From Didymodactylos carnosus (taxonomy: Eukaryota; Rotifera; Eurotatoria; Philodinida; Philodinidae), in contig CAJNOQ010001400.1 of the NCBI GenBank assembly GCA_905250885.1, positions 1-32,080 on the forward strand: a DNA stretch of 32,080 bases, written 5' to 3'. Each line of letters starts with the position of its first letter. Positions within the stretch are counted from its first letter, which is position 1. Shown here piece by piece: positions 20,840 to 31,270 of this stretch. A program made the position numbers and the translations under genes. Under the pieces are notes generated by a model that worked only from the letters and a program-made list of their open reading frames with translations, made no database searches and was not told the DNA's origin.

Positions 20840-22265
20840 AAGCACATGAGCAAGCACATACCTCAAGATTTGTCTGCATGCACATGAATTTCTTTCTCAT
20901 GCAAAACGCTTGAGGTATGTGCTTGACTTTCTTGTCTCATGCGCTTGAGTTGCTTAAGTATGCGCATGAGGGAAGACATATTTAAACAAGGGGGTAAAAG
21001 CACTTTTTATGGATAGCACTTTCTAGCACACCTTTCAGCACTGACTAGCACTTTTCAGCACTTAAAAATTCATGATGGCGGATAAGGCTGTGTATTCAAA
21101 TCTCACCATTTTCTTTGTTTTTTTTTCATTCTCTTCCTTTAATAAAGTGGAAAAAGTTTTTGAACTTCAATAAAAAAACACATTGTTTATTCTTGTTATC
21201 CAGATTCAATGACATGTTTCGGTCTATCAGTGGATGAATGTGTTTTATTGTCTGTTAGCAGCCAACACGCTGATTGTTTCAGTAAGTATTTCCATTTGTC
21301 GCCAATCTTGACATGAAAATAAGAACTTGATCGTTTTGGATTGATTTTGTGAAACACCCGGATACCAGAAAATGTCGCTTTGTGTCCGAGATAAATCTCT
21401 CGATAAAACATATTCATCATCGTCTTCATTTGACAAATTATCTTCACTATAATGACCTTGATCATCTGTTTCATCGTCCCAGCAATTATCCACTAAATCT
21501 TCTTTGTCTTCATCTTCTGAACTGGAGTTTTCTATTTCAGAGCCACCCGCTCCGATATAGTTTATTGTTTTTGAATATCATTGATTATTGGACTTTTTGA
21601 CTTTTAGAGAATATATTGAGAACATCTATACTTGTTGCCTGAACGTCGTTTACTGCATCGAGACGTTGAAATTGTAAAATTTTTCTAATATGTTCTCCAT
21701 ATTCTTGCTCCACAAACACACTAGAAATTGATCAGATTTTAAACCAAAAATATCATCTGGTAAAGTACAGAGGTAGAACTTGATGTGGTCATAAAAGAAA
21801 TTCTGCAGGAGGAAGAGAACCCCAGAAGCCAAAAGAACGAGAACAGAAAAGGTAGATCAAGCATTTTTTGAAGAATAAAACTGAAATCGATCCTCTATTT
21901 TCAAAGACATTTCTCTTAAATTCCCAAAAAAAGATGAATACAGATTCTGTATGAAAAAAGTAATTGAAATCCAACGAGAACAAAACAAAAATTTGCAAAA
22001 AGTGATTTAGAGTAGATTCGAACATCTGGCCTTCTACCATCTTGAATATTAAGAAGCACAAACTCTCACACTTGGCTATCTTATAGCGTTCAGCGCTTTT
22101 CGGCACTTTTTTCAGCACTAGTGCTGCTTTTTCCCCGTAGTGTCTAAAACAATGTGCATACCTCAACAAACTCAAGCACAAGAGACAAGAAAGTCAAGCA
22201 TATACCTCAAGAAACTCATGTACATACCTCAAGAAAGGTCTGTGCATACCTTAAGAAAGTCATGC
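20840..22265. mobile_element. 1.4-kb TIR element with satellite-like ends
   Basis: The left end, about 20840-20970, carries several CTTGAGGTATGTGCTTGA-type units. The right end, about 22150-22265, carries the inverse, with TACCTCAAGAAA recurring about every 27 bases. Just inside both ends is a second layer: AGCACTTT-type units at 20997-21064 and their inverse around 22093-22135. The nested symmetrical layers indicate a non-autonomous DNA transposon with tandemly repeated TIRs. Exact ends and target duplication were not resolved. A possible gene remnant lies inside. Confidence 0.65.
21196..21493 (-). pseudogene. Possible coding remnant inside the 1.4-kb element
   Basis: On the minus strand an acidic stretch (Asp-Asp-Glu-Thr-Asp-Asp, then Asn-Glu-Asp-Asp-Asp-Glu) is followed in an overlapping frame by a basic segment ending Leu-Leu-Lys-Gln-Ser-Ala-Cys-Trp-Leu-Leu and Ser-Thr-Asp-Arg. 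The two frames overlap as if a single frame had been broken. Acidic-then-basic composition is common in transposon-borne or nuclear proteins. I do not recognise the family, and it could be chance. Confidence 0.3.
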
Positions 22266-22312
22266 ATTATCGATTTTCCGCGCTGTAAATAGCTCTCGCT
22301 TCGGTTTTAGAC

Positions 22313-22364
22313 TTGATTACATCATGTTTTACTCGGACTTTTCTTCAAAAACATGATGCAATCA
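22313..22364 (-). repeat. Third, inverted copy of the ~53-bp dispersed repeat
   Basis: On the minus strand this begins GATTGCATCATG, has GAAGAAAAGTCCGAGTAAAA and ends near AATCAAG. It matches the copies at 19978-20030 and 20353-20406, best the latter. Confidence 0.6.
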
Positions 22365-22365
22365 G

Positions 22366-23777
22366 TTTTTAGTCTTTTGCGACCATCTGGCACTCTCACT
22401 ATGCCATAATCTTTATCTACAAAGGAAAAGAAGTCATCTTCAATGAAAAGTTCATGACAGTTCAAAGCGAATACACAGCAATTTTGACTTTCTACTATTC
22501 ACTCCATCCTCTAATTTTTTTTCTGATTTTTTAGCTAAAGAATTATTATTTGGCGATGGAGGACTATGATTATCTTTATTCATAGATAACAACGTTACTG
22601 TGACAAAATGTGACTATGTGCTCTTTCTTATGAACACCTCACATTCCCAAAAAAATGTTTTCTCAAGTGCCCAGTTTTATTTTTATCTCGATCTACAAGT
22701 TGTCTGTAAAACAATTTTCGCCATAGACGACCATAAACAAAAAAACAAAAGAAGCATGAAGGCATACAGTTTGATAGAGCATTAAATGCTCTACGAAACG
22801 TACTATTTGCCTTTTGCTTTTCGTTCCGTCTTTTGTTAGAAAAACTTACTTTTCTCTAAATAACTCATCTAAAAAACACGGTTTTTTCGACTTTTGCTGG
22901 GTTTAGTTGCTGGGTGAGTTGTTGAAATATCGAGCTTAAATTTTCTGTGGTAGTGAAGCAAGCAAACAGCGATAAAACAAAAAAAAGAATTTCGAAATCC
23001 GTTTTCAGAAACCGGAGTAATTTTAAAAATACGACACAAACTCGATTGTACAATAAAGTTGCGAATGACTCATATATAAACCACGTACACGCACAGTTCT
23101 AACACAATCAGTTCTTATCGTGCAGTTAACAGTATCGTGTTGCCAATATCATCGAGTAGAATATAGGTAACGTCTTTATTCATTTTTAGCTCTGGTTTGT
23201 ATCGTGATCTCTTTTTATCCCCTTTAATCAGCTCCCAACGTTATTCTTTAATAGATTTATTCTATATACACACGCAAGGTAGTGGATAGAAGAGGATTCA
23301 ATAGAGACTAAGAAGAATTAACCTCTATTAGTTCAGACGCAGTTTTCTTTAATTTTTCCAAAAATATCGTTGCCGAACGCATTTTTCGAATCAAAATGGC
23401 CCTCACGACGCTTCTAAGCGAGCCTTTTTATCTTAATAAGAGAAAAGTGTGGTTAGACACACCTTGTTTTTCGATCGAATGAACTACGCGTGTAAACGGC
23501 CTCTGATTTTAAGACACGTTCAAACACACTTAGGGAATCTGATTAAAAAGAAAGTGTGGTCAGATCTGCATATAATTTTTTTTCAAAGCTAGTTGCATCT
23601 AGAAGATTCTTCGAGAAGGAAAAATGTGTTTAATACGTCTAGACGTGCTCATTCAATACTGTTCGACAAACGAAAGATAGTTTAGACGCACCTCATTTTT
23701 ATTTAGTATTTTAACTGCGTTTAGATGGATATTTCATCTCGATCAGAGGAAAACGCATTCACATCTGACGATGTCAG
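22366..23777. other. AT-rich stretch with degenerate repeats, no supported gene
   Basis: No frame with a recognisable motif is present. From about 23430 to 23720 short phrases such as GTGTGGT(T/C)AGA, GTTTAGACGCA and ACACAC(C/T)T recur, suggesting an old repeat. Confidence 0.35.
23073..23112 (+). promoter_or_regulatory. Possible TATA/initiator core promoter
   Basis: TATATAAA at 23073-23080 is followed, about 36 bases from its start, by TCAGTT at 23108, which fits the metazoan initiator consensus. A GTAACG at 23167 could be a 5'-UTR splice donor. No downstream coding exon was found, so this may be chance or a dead promoter. Confidence 0.25.
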
Positions 23778-24503
23778 CGAAAATAATTAAAAAATCTATA
23801 AATCTGTTTGGAAATGGAGTAGAAGACTTCTGTAGTGGACTTACATGTTTAGATAATATACAGGAAGTTTCAACCTTCTAGCTCTTTCCGTTTTTGAATT
23901 ACACGGTCCTCCATTTCTTAGGGGAACTCCTAGTCTTTTATTCTATATGTGTCTTAAACTGTGTCTTCTCTTGTCATCTTTTTTAATTAAAATGTGTTTA
24001 CATTTCATAAACATGGTCGCCCTATTTTTTTCTCTTCATCCATTTAACAATGCTTGGTCTATATTGGGGAACAACTGACTATCTATAGTACACGTGTTTC
24101 TGCGTGTAATTAAAAGTTAGAAAGTAGAAAAATAGTTAGAAAAGTTAGAAGAGATTTTTTAACTTTTAATTATACACACAAACACGTGTATTATAAATTT
24201 AGATAGTCAGTTGTGTTCCAATATAGTACAAGCATTGTTCAATGGATAAAGAGAAAAAAAGAGTAATCGACCGTGTTTATCAAATGTAAACACATTTTAA
24301 TTAAACGAGATATAAGACACATATAAAGTAAAAGACTAGGATTTCCCCTAGAAATGGAAAACCGTGTAATTCAGAAACGGAAAGAGCTAGCAGGTTGAAA
24401 TTTCCTGGATATTATCTACATGTAAGTCTACTACAGCAAAAGTTTTCAGTCTTTTACTGCATTTCTAGACAAAGTTATAGATTTTTTAATTATTTTCTCT
24501 GGA
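23778..24503. repeat. Imperfect ~725-bp palindrome
   Basis: The sequence reads similarly in both directions around about 24134. GCTCTTTCCG at 23881 pairs with CGGAAAGAGC ending at 24387, and AAAATAATTAAAAAATCT near 23780 pairs with the inverse near 24485-24503. Arms of about 350 bases have diverged by substitutions and small gaps, with little or no loop. No coding sequence is present. It is probably an older fold-back element than those at 14 kb and 19 kb. Confidence 0.75.
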
Positions 24504-24534
24504 GGAAAAATAGAAAAATCTCTATAACTATTGA

Positions 24535-24660
24535 AGGAAGAGCCATGGGCAAGAGCCATTTTAGGGTTAAAACCATCTCGATATGATCTATCAGTTGAGG
24601 TATAAATGAGTCGAAACTGAGTCCGGCATCTCAGAATATTTCCTCGATGAAAAATGTCCA
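24535..24660 (-). repeat. Diverged single copy related to the 19-kb hairpin arm
   Basis: On the minus strand, phrases such as ATTTATACCTC, ATCGAGATGG, CCTAAAATGG and GCCCATGGCTCTT occur in the same order as in the arm at about 19225-19295 (ATTCATACCTC, ATCGAGCTGG, CCTAAAAGG, GCCCATGGCTCTT). The conceptual translations also align. This shows a dispersed repeat family with both single and hairpin forms. Confidence 0.5.
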
Positions 24661-25312
24661 ACTTCATTTGACGAACGCTTTTGGGCGCATTTATATCTTG
24701 TCGCGCTTGGTCGCCTTGTTTTATACGCGAGTTAAGATCGCTCTCCGGCGCGTTCCAAACTAGTTATATAAAAGCGTTTTCAGATGCGCTTAGGCGGGTT
24801 TCTCATGATCGAGATACAAAGCACGTCTACATGCGTTTGAAACTTCGTTTTCATCTCGAGTAAAAACTACACAAGTCTGTGCTCGTTTGAGAAAATGATC
24901 AAAATTTGTATATTATATTGGTGGCCCTACATCTCAGAAACCGGACAATGTATATTTCTGAAAAATAGCTTGCGACTTTGTCGAACATTTTCTTTTTCAG
25001 ATGGAATGAAAAGTAGAAATGGATACTCCCTAATTCATCTCTATCTAACTCGTTAAGTTGAGCGATTTTGCATTAAACTCATAATAAGCCCCATTTTCCT
25101 TCTGTAGTAGAGTAGGTCAACATTTGGACTAAAAAATAAAATTTGTTCTGTTTCATTTCGTTCGTTAAAGAAGAACATAACAGTTTAGTGAGTTTCAGAT
25201 TAAATTGAATTATGCAATTGATAATAGAAAACGAAAATTTATTCCACCATACAGACTTCTCTTTCTACAGTGGAACAGAAAAAGAAAGAAGAAAGAATGA
25301 TATTGATCTAAA
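24661..25312. other. Intergenic stretch
   Basis: From 24670 to 24860 the sequence is locally richer in G+C, with repeated GCGTTT, GCGC and CGCTT phrases but no convincing protein. The rest is AT-rich with nothing recognisable. Confidence 0.35.
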
Positions 25313-25362
25313 TCTACGCGTAGAAAAATATATTCTATATATCCGTTTTTTCTACGCGTAGA
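25313..25362. repeat. Paired TCTACGCGTAGA palindromes
   Basis: The 12-base palindrome TCTACGCGTAGA occurs at 25313-25324 and again at 25351-25362. They are flanked by AAAA and TTTT, so the two copies can also pair with each other around a TATATTCTATATAT centre. This is a striking small structure of unknown role. Confidence 0.65.
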
Positions 25363-25408
25363 ATATAGTCTGCGTTGTACGTATTTCATTATCTTTGACG
25401 GCTTCGCT

Positions 25409-26573
25409 AATCAATAAAATATTAATGCGTATCAAGAAAACTTCTTCTTTCTTCACTTTTAACTGAACGTTTTTATATTTATAAACGATGATCCACCTGT
25501 ATGTTAGTATGATTATGTAGAGAACATTTATATAGAAGAAGTGAGTTGATATCTTTGAGATACCATGAATTCTAGCCTTTTAAAGACTTGAACTGGAACT
25601 AGCACTTTTACTTACAATCATCAAGCCATTTCTATTGGTTTTTTGCATGTTCCAAAAATATGATATTACCAGAGGTGCAGAATCTTACGTTTGCGCAACC
25701 GGCCGGTTGTGGAAAAATTTTGAAAAAATGTCTTTACTGTGGAAATTTATGGGAAATCGTCGACACTAGGAAATTTTTCGGTTGTGGAAATTTTTGGATT
25801 TTGTGTAAGGTTCTGCACCTCTGGATATTACAATGGAAAAATATGCAAAAAGTTCTATAAAAGCTCATAGTTACGAACTATATAAAAACTGTCTTTTTAG
25901 TGGAACTTTATTTATTCAATAAAACTTTGTGAGAAACTCGATTTTCCAGTAAAAAATTATTCTTATCTGTAAGCATGTTCATTCGATTCTCCGTTGGGAA
26001 TGACCCAGAAATTCAAATTTTGAAGCCTTAGAAACTGGATAAACCATTCGTCTACGTAGACTCGATTTTTATGCGGACCGTGTCTTAAGAATATACTGAC
26101 CAAATTACAAGCTCTCAGTATGTTTCATTCGAGAAATATAAAAAAAATGATGAATCTGATATTCTTAGAAACCTAGTTTGGAACATGCAAAAAAAACAGA
26201 AATGAGCCACCACTGATTATTTTGATTTTAACAGAATGAACAATCAACGTCTGCTAGTACGTAAACATAAATGTTAAAGATACGAACAGTTTAAATTATA
26301 AGACAGTAGATCTTTTATCACAACCTTTCTATACCTTTTCCATGAGAACCGTCTCAGATATGTTTTGCTAGTTTTAGTTCAAGTCTTTAAAAGGCTAGAA
26401 TTCATGGTGTCTCAAAAATATCAACTCACTTCTTCTATATAAATATAGAGAATTTAATTCTCTACATAATCATACTAACATACAGGTGGATCATCGTTTA
26501 TGAATATAAAAACGTCCAGTTAAAAGTGAAGAAATAAGAAGTTTGCTTGGTAGGCATTAATATTTTATTGATT
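25409..26573. mobile_element. Fold-back/TIR element, ~197-bp terminal inverted repeats
   Basis: The left repeat, 25409-25605, matches the inverse of 26370-26573. CGATGATCCACCT at 25486 pairs with AGGTGGATCATCG ending at 26496, and AAAATATTAATGC marks the outer end of both. A second inner inverted pair (GCATGTTCC at 25645, GGAACATGC ending at 26188) continues the symmetry with a shifted centre, indicating indels in the interior. The interior hosts the hAT-type insertion at 25670-25823. No transposase is seen. Confidence 0.8.
25670..25823. mobile_element. hAT-type MITE with perfect 8-bp target duplication
   Basis: The 154-bp insert begins CAGAGGTGCAGAATCTTAC and ends with the inverse of CAGAGGTGCAGAACCTTAC, giving 19-base terminal repeats with one mismatch. 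It is flanked on both sides by GATATTAC (25662-25669 and 25824-25831), an exact 8-bp direct repeat. Ends starting CAG(A/G)G plus an 8-bp duplication are diagnostic of the hAT transposon superfamily. The interior has several GGTTGTGGAAA phrases and no transposase, so it depends on an element elsewhere. The perfect duplication implies a fairly recent insertion into the surrounding fold-back. Confidence 0.85.
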
Positions 26574-27209
26574 ATATGTCATTAATGCTTAGATCTTCTG
26601 GATTTAAAAGTGGCATCAATCAATTCTTCGATGCCGAAAACTCTCTCTGCCATAAGTTTTAGAGATAACAACAATATGGTCTTCCTCCTTATCCACTGTA
26701 CAGTACCCCTATACTTTGGATAAAATGTTTCTACAAGCAAAATTGTTCAGCTTAATGAGCTAGACTGAAAAAGCTATATCTTCCGGCATAACGTTTTTCA
26801 TCGTCCCCACAGGATTGAGGCCCCTATACTGGGTTTCTCTAATCATTTACAGTTTTTGAAGTACACATAACTCTCGGATTTAAATCTAAGGGTTCCGACA
26901 TTCTTTTAGGTTTTGGAGGATTTTCATAAAACCTCCAAAAGGTGTGTGAGAAACCTGAAACTTGAAATAGATTTTCTCCGAGTATAAACATTTTCGTAGC
27001 ATGAATTGTTGGATAGTGGAAATAAAAAACTTTCAGAATACCTGTTTCAAAGTTCGAAAAGAGGTTTTCCCCAGAAACCTAGATTTTTTCAAGAATCATA
27101 TCTCCTTTTCGACAACAAGGCAGTTTTTTTCTTTCGCTCGAAACGTTGCTTGACAGCTATTTGCCCGACGTAACAGATAAATAATCTCTTGTTGTAGATA
27201 CAGGGAAAT
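26574..27209. other. Intergenic, upstream of the TLDc pseudogene
   Basis: No gene is seen. A small hairpin lies at 26911-26940 (TTTTGGAGG and CCTCCAAAA around a 12-base loop). A possible splice acceptor, TTGTTGTAG, ends at about 27197, 12 bases before the ATG at 27210. Confidence 0.4.
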
Positions 27210-28051
27210 ATGGTCGCAGCTGCGTCAACGAATGCTCAGCTTAATGCCTGTTCTGTTCCTGGCTGTAAGAAGCCGTCTAGCGCCTCATATGATCATTGCA
27301 AAAAGGCTCGTGTATGCGTGAAACATTTCAATGAACACTTCCAACTGATTCAAGATGATCTTCACACGCTTTCAGATCAACTCAATGAGCTCACCACGCG
27401 TCTACCGAAAATTGAACATCTGGAAATCTCTCGACAGGCAATGCAAATACTCGATCACTGGCGAGACGAGTGCTACCGACGTACTGACGAATTGTATAAG
27501 CTCAAAAGCACTCAAATCGATCCGAAATACAAGTTGAACAACTTGACATTCGAGGTGATGGAACTGATTCAAGAGGGCGATGCCGTGTATAGCCAGGTCA
27601 AGCATCTCGAGAAGCAAGTGGGGCAACTCAAAGTACAAATGCAACCGTTGGAATCAAGAAAAGAAAATTTTCCCATTAAAATCAAGTTGCTTGACGTGGA
27701 TGAAAATGCAATCATTATCTACGACAGTGTATTCATGGGTGGCACTCTTCTGTCGGATAAACATCAAACCATATTGTGTGAGTTCGTTGGGCAGCCGAAT
27801 GCCAAGTGATAGCTGATCTACAAGGCTACGCGAGATGGATTGGCGCTGCAGATTTCCACGAACGTTGCCTTGGACAAACTCGAACGATGAGCATCGTACA
27901 ATCGAAAGAAGACTATCTTTTTGGTGGATATGCCAGTGTGGCCTGGTCGTCGGACGGTGGTTACGCAAATGACCCTGAGGCATTCATATTCACACTGAGG
28001 AATCCCCATCAAATTGCGCCAACTCGTTATTCGATCACACCTTATAGTTGA
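27210..28051 (+). pseudogene. Zinc-binding/coiled-coil/TLDc-domain protein, disrupted
   Basis: From ATG at 27210 the first 45 residues have Cys14, Cys19, Cys30, Cys36, His39 and His43, a B-box-like zinc-binding pattern common in bdelloid proteins. A coiled coil follows to about residue 150. Next is a TLDc domain: Gly-Gly-Thr-Leu-Leu-Ser-Asp-Lys-His-Gln, Leu-Ile-Tyr-Lys-Ala-Thr-Arg-Asp-Gly, Ala-Ala-Asp-Phe-His, Tyr-Leu-Phe-Gly-Gly-Tyr-Ala-Ser-Val-Ala-Trp and Phe-Thr-Leu-Arg-Asn-Pro-His. TLDc domains act in oxidative-stress resistance and in regulating the V-ATPase. Three lesions interrupt it: adjacent stops TGA (27807-27809) and TAG (27810-27812), where the family has Trp-x-Leu-Ile-Tyr, and a one-base loss at about 27840-27842 that moves the rest into another frame. 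The reading then ends at 28051, short of the usual C-terminal strands. The domain identity is clear and the gene is almost certainly dead. Confidence 0.85.
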
Positions 28052-28078
28052 GTTATATCATTCGATCACACCTTATAG
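28029..28078 (+). repeat. 19-bp direct repeat at the truncated end of the TLDc pseudogene
   Basis: ATTCGATCACACCTTATAG occurs at 28029-28047 and again exactly at 28060-28078, a 31-base period. The first copy lies in the last codons of the TLDc reading frame. The duplication, or a deletion next to it, coincides with the loss of the domain's C-terminus. Confidence 0.7.
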
Positions 28079-29865
28079 AGTTATATTCGATCGAATTTGA
28101 GCACTGACGGGTGACTGATTCCGCAGCACTTTTATATAGTTAATCATAGGTGTATTTGAAATACATTTTAAATATTGATCGCAGAAGGCATTAACAAGGA
28201 GATTCACATTCGGCACGGGAAAAGTCACTTAGCTTTCAGAAAAAACTAGCTTTCAGAAGAATTTGTGGATTGTTTAAAAGCACAGAATGATTTAGTTAAA
28301 GAAGGAGAAATTTCGTGTGTTTTATGAGATGTAGATGATTTACTTGATGATGATTTACATGTGTATTTAGGAAGAGGCAAATCAATATGAAGATTATGTA
28401 AATTAAGATTAGCATTTGATCTTGAAGATCGATTGATCGATCGTGTTCTGATTGTTAAAGAAATATTTAAATTATTACTGTTTGTCAATTTGTCACCGCA
28501 TAAAATGTTTTCGCTTTGTGGTCACAGTCACCTATTCACCATTTTCACCACCTCCTCTAGTGAATAGTGAAAACACAGATTTTTACCTCTTTTCTTTCTC
28601 TTGGTTGCAATCGACATCATTGTTCTTATTTGGCGAGCAACAGTAAAGGTCGATGTAGTAAGGTAAGGATTTCCGAAAAAGGACTGCTTTTCCTCTTGAA
28701 GTGGAGTTTAAACAAAAAGTAAATAAAGCGTGAAGAGTATAATATGGGCATGAGAGTGAATCACCAGACCGCATTCAGTATCCAGCTGCTGAGCCCCGGA
28801 GACTACTAATGCTTTTTTCCATATAGACATAGTGAAATGGTGACGTAAAGACGTAGGGATGAACTACGCCCCTACCTGTTTACGCTTTTACTTTTCTGAT
28901 AGAGAAGTGAAGCGAAAAATATGTCGAATTTCTAGTCGATTTGAAATTTTTCGCTCAAAATTCGACAGTGTCGAAAACTGACTGTCGTTTACAATTAAAA
29001 CTGATCATCCAGAACTGAAAAAAAACGAAAAGAAAATGATGTTTCTTCGATATTCGTATTATGCTCATATACTCGTGTGACCACAAAACAAGACGGTGAA
29101 TGTTTAATTGTAACCCGTTAGTATTAGTTTCAGCACTTATTGCAGAAAATTTCAGTGATTCTTTCTTACGGTACTAATAGTAGTACCAAATGAGTATGAA
29201 CAGTAGAAATTTTTTATTAGTACTAACTTTAATACTCATCGATAAAGTCTTTAGTATTTAGTACTAACCGTATGCGTACTGTTACTAGGATAAACTGTGT
29301 TCATCACCAGTGTTAACATTTCATCAGTGAGTCGGAAAGAGCCAAAGTGACGATGTGACGATTTAGTGTGTACTTGCTACACGTTATTTTATTCTTGAGA
29401 ATCTTCATGTCCTGCGAAGGATAACAGATCTGTTCATTTTGTGTCGTAGAAAGACCGCTCTTTAATCACTAATCTTGGATGTCGTCTCTTTTGGTTTACT
29501 TATAATGAAACCGATTAATAGTGTTCCAGGAATTGTATCTCGATGAGAAAGTTTTACGTCGGAAAATGAACAAATGTGTGAATCATCTCCAGTTTATAAA
29601 GAGTCAGTGTCACAACGAGTTGCACGGTGCTTCCCTATAAACAGCTGCATTTTTTAACTAAATTTTAGTAAAAACCTTTATGGTTAGTCTTTAAGCTCAG
29701 TTCTGCGAACGCCTGGACTTCAGCAAAAAGTAGTCATATTTTCAACCTAAAGATGATTTCGTACGGTAGGGTTTTCTGAAAACTTCTTTAGAGCCTCTGT
29801 AAAATTCTCAAGGGTTTGATTTCGTTTTTAGTAAAACCTCCATTCTCGTCTGGTCTCTTGTGATT
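28052..29865. other. Intergenic stretch with a few ambiguous open frames
   Basis: Between 28246 and 28488 both strands show semi-open readings. The minus strand gives an 80-residue Ser/Thr/Asn-rich frame. The plus strand gives an acidic, Leu-rich reading interrupted by TGA codons. I recognise neither. Near 28842-28887 a short imperfect inverted repeat (GTAAAGACGTAGGG versus CCCCTACCTGTTTAC) occurs. Around 29165-29285 the motif AGTACTAA recurs. No supported gene. Confidence 0.35.
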
Positions 29866-30027
29866 TTCGTGGATTTCAAAACAGCATTCGATAAAATGTG
29901 GTAACCGGCACCTAGGCGTTGGATTTATGGTTGACTTCGAAATAGATCGATGGGCATAAGTCACGGTGACCCCGCATCACGCCTATTTCAAATTTTTGCA
30001 GGCGCACCCCAAGGAAGCATTAGCTGT
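29866..30027 (+). pseudogene. Non-LTR retrotransposon reverse transcriptase relic
   Basis: One plus-strand frame contains Phe-Val-Asp-Phe-Lys-Thr-Ala-Phe-Asp-Lys-Met-Trp (29866-29901), the reverse transcriptase motif carrying the first catalytic Asp. Further on come Leu-Arg-Asn-Arg, Ser-Arg-Leu-Phe and Ala-Gly-Ala-Pro-Gln-Gly-Ser (ending about 30015), the Pro-Gln-Gly box. These are characteristic of LINE-type elements. Stops at 29902 (TAA) and 29932 (TGA) interrupt the frame. The two motifs are about 44 residues apart, shorter than the usual distance, so an internal deletion is likely. No Phe-x-Asp-Asp box, endonuclease or other part was found nearby. Confidence 0.75.
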
Positions 30028-30479
30028 TCTTTTATTTAGACTGCATATACACTTTTTATCGTTGATTTAACAATTGAGAAGAAGTTTAGCTAAGGAATTC
30101 CAGCGCGGCATATATCGTTTTCCATCATGTCAAATTTTAACAATAGACCTACACTGGTATACTCATCCAAAATCATGCTTGTTTCTAAAATTTAAAGATT
30201 TGATAATGTTATGATTGCTTATCCTACGAACACATAAAGCTTGAATTGTTGTGAGGTAAGTCAGCACTTGTCCTCACCTTTTTTAACTATTAACAGATGT
30301 TATTAGTACCTTGTCCGTCATTAAAGTTGTTTGAATGCAGAAAGGTTTTGTTTTCGTTCATTCAAAGTACAAAATTATATATTAATATACGCGACAGACT
30401 TTTCGATTGTTCGTCAGGAGGGCGATACTTCTGATGCTTTACGTGTGCCCACTATAGAGAGGTAGTCTTAGTTGCAAGG

Positions 30480-31270
30480 ACCATAAAACACTGCCTACTG
30501 TCGAGAGCAGAAAGCCCCACAGGCCGAAAATTTTTGGCTCGGCCCAGTCCAATAATGGAAGTTCCGGACCAAGCCCGACTTGGCCCGACTAAACGTAGAA
30601 TTTATTTGACCCGGCGCGTCCAATCGTGAAACTTTTCTGGTCCAGCCCGATCCGAGCACTTTACGTGATTTTCTTCTTTCATCTGTAATGCTTTTGCTGA
30701 TTAAGCGGTGTAAATGTATTTCTCAAGCTAATATTTATATTTTTATGATTTCTCACCTAGTGTACACATAAATTACATGCTTACGCGTGCTTAAAAATTC
30801 TAAGTTCGACCCGGTCCGACCATTATAAAATTTTCTGCCCCAGCTGGTGCTGATCTCTGGTCTAGAGTACAGAAGTACTCGTTTTAGATCAACTTCGTGT
30901 ATATTGAAAAACCATCTTTTTACTGCGATAAAACAAATGACTATTATTACTACCTTCAGCATCAATCAGAGCTCCCTGCGGACTCAAAATTCTAAGTCCA
31001 GTCCATGGGCTGAAATAAATGTAGTCCAGTTCAGTTCAAGTCCACGAAAAACAATTTTTCGGTCCAATCAAATCTATGGACTCTAAAAAGATAGTCCAGT
31101 GCACCATACAAAAACAACATGTTTTTTACTGATTTTTCTTCGATTCAAGTGAAGTCAAAATTATTTTTCGAGTCCAGACGGGCCCATGGTTTTGAAAGTT
31201 TGAGTCCAGTCCGAGTCCTGAACTTCAAAAGATTTCAGGACTGGATTGTACTATGAACTCAACTCAGTCC
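30480..31270. repeat. GTCCAG / GGCCCGAC-rich repeat region
   Basis: Two blocks (about 30530-30660 and 30800-30850) are dense in GGCCC, CCCGAC and GGTCCGAC phrases. A third block (about 30985-31270) is dense in GTCCAGT, AGTCCA and GAGTCC. Some phrases of the first two blocks are inverse to one another (CCGAAAATTTTTGGCTCGG versus AGAAAATTTTATAATGG-GTCGG), suggesting terminal repeats of an old element. No protein is supported. Confidence 0.45.

Noticed and set aside
28246-28488. Ser/Thr/Asn-rich minus-strand frame and its semi-open complement
   Set aside because: Low-complexity translation on both strands with stops on the plus strand; neither reading shows a family signature.
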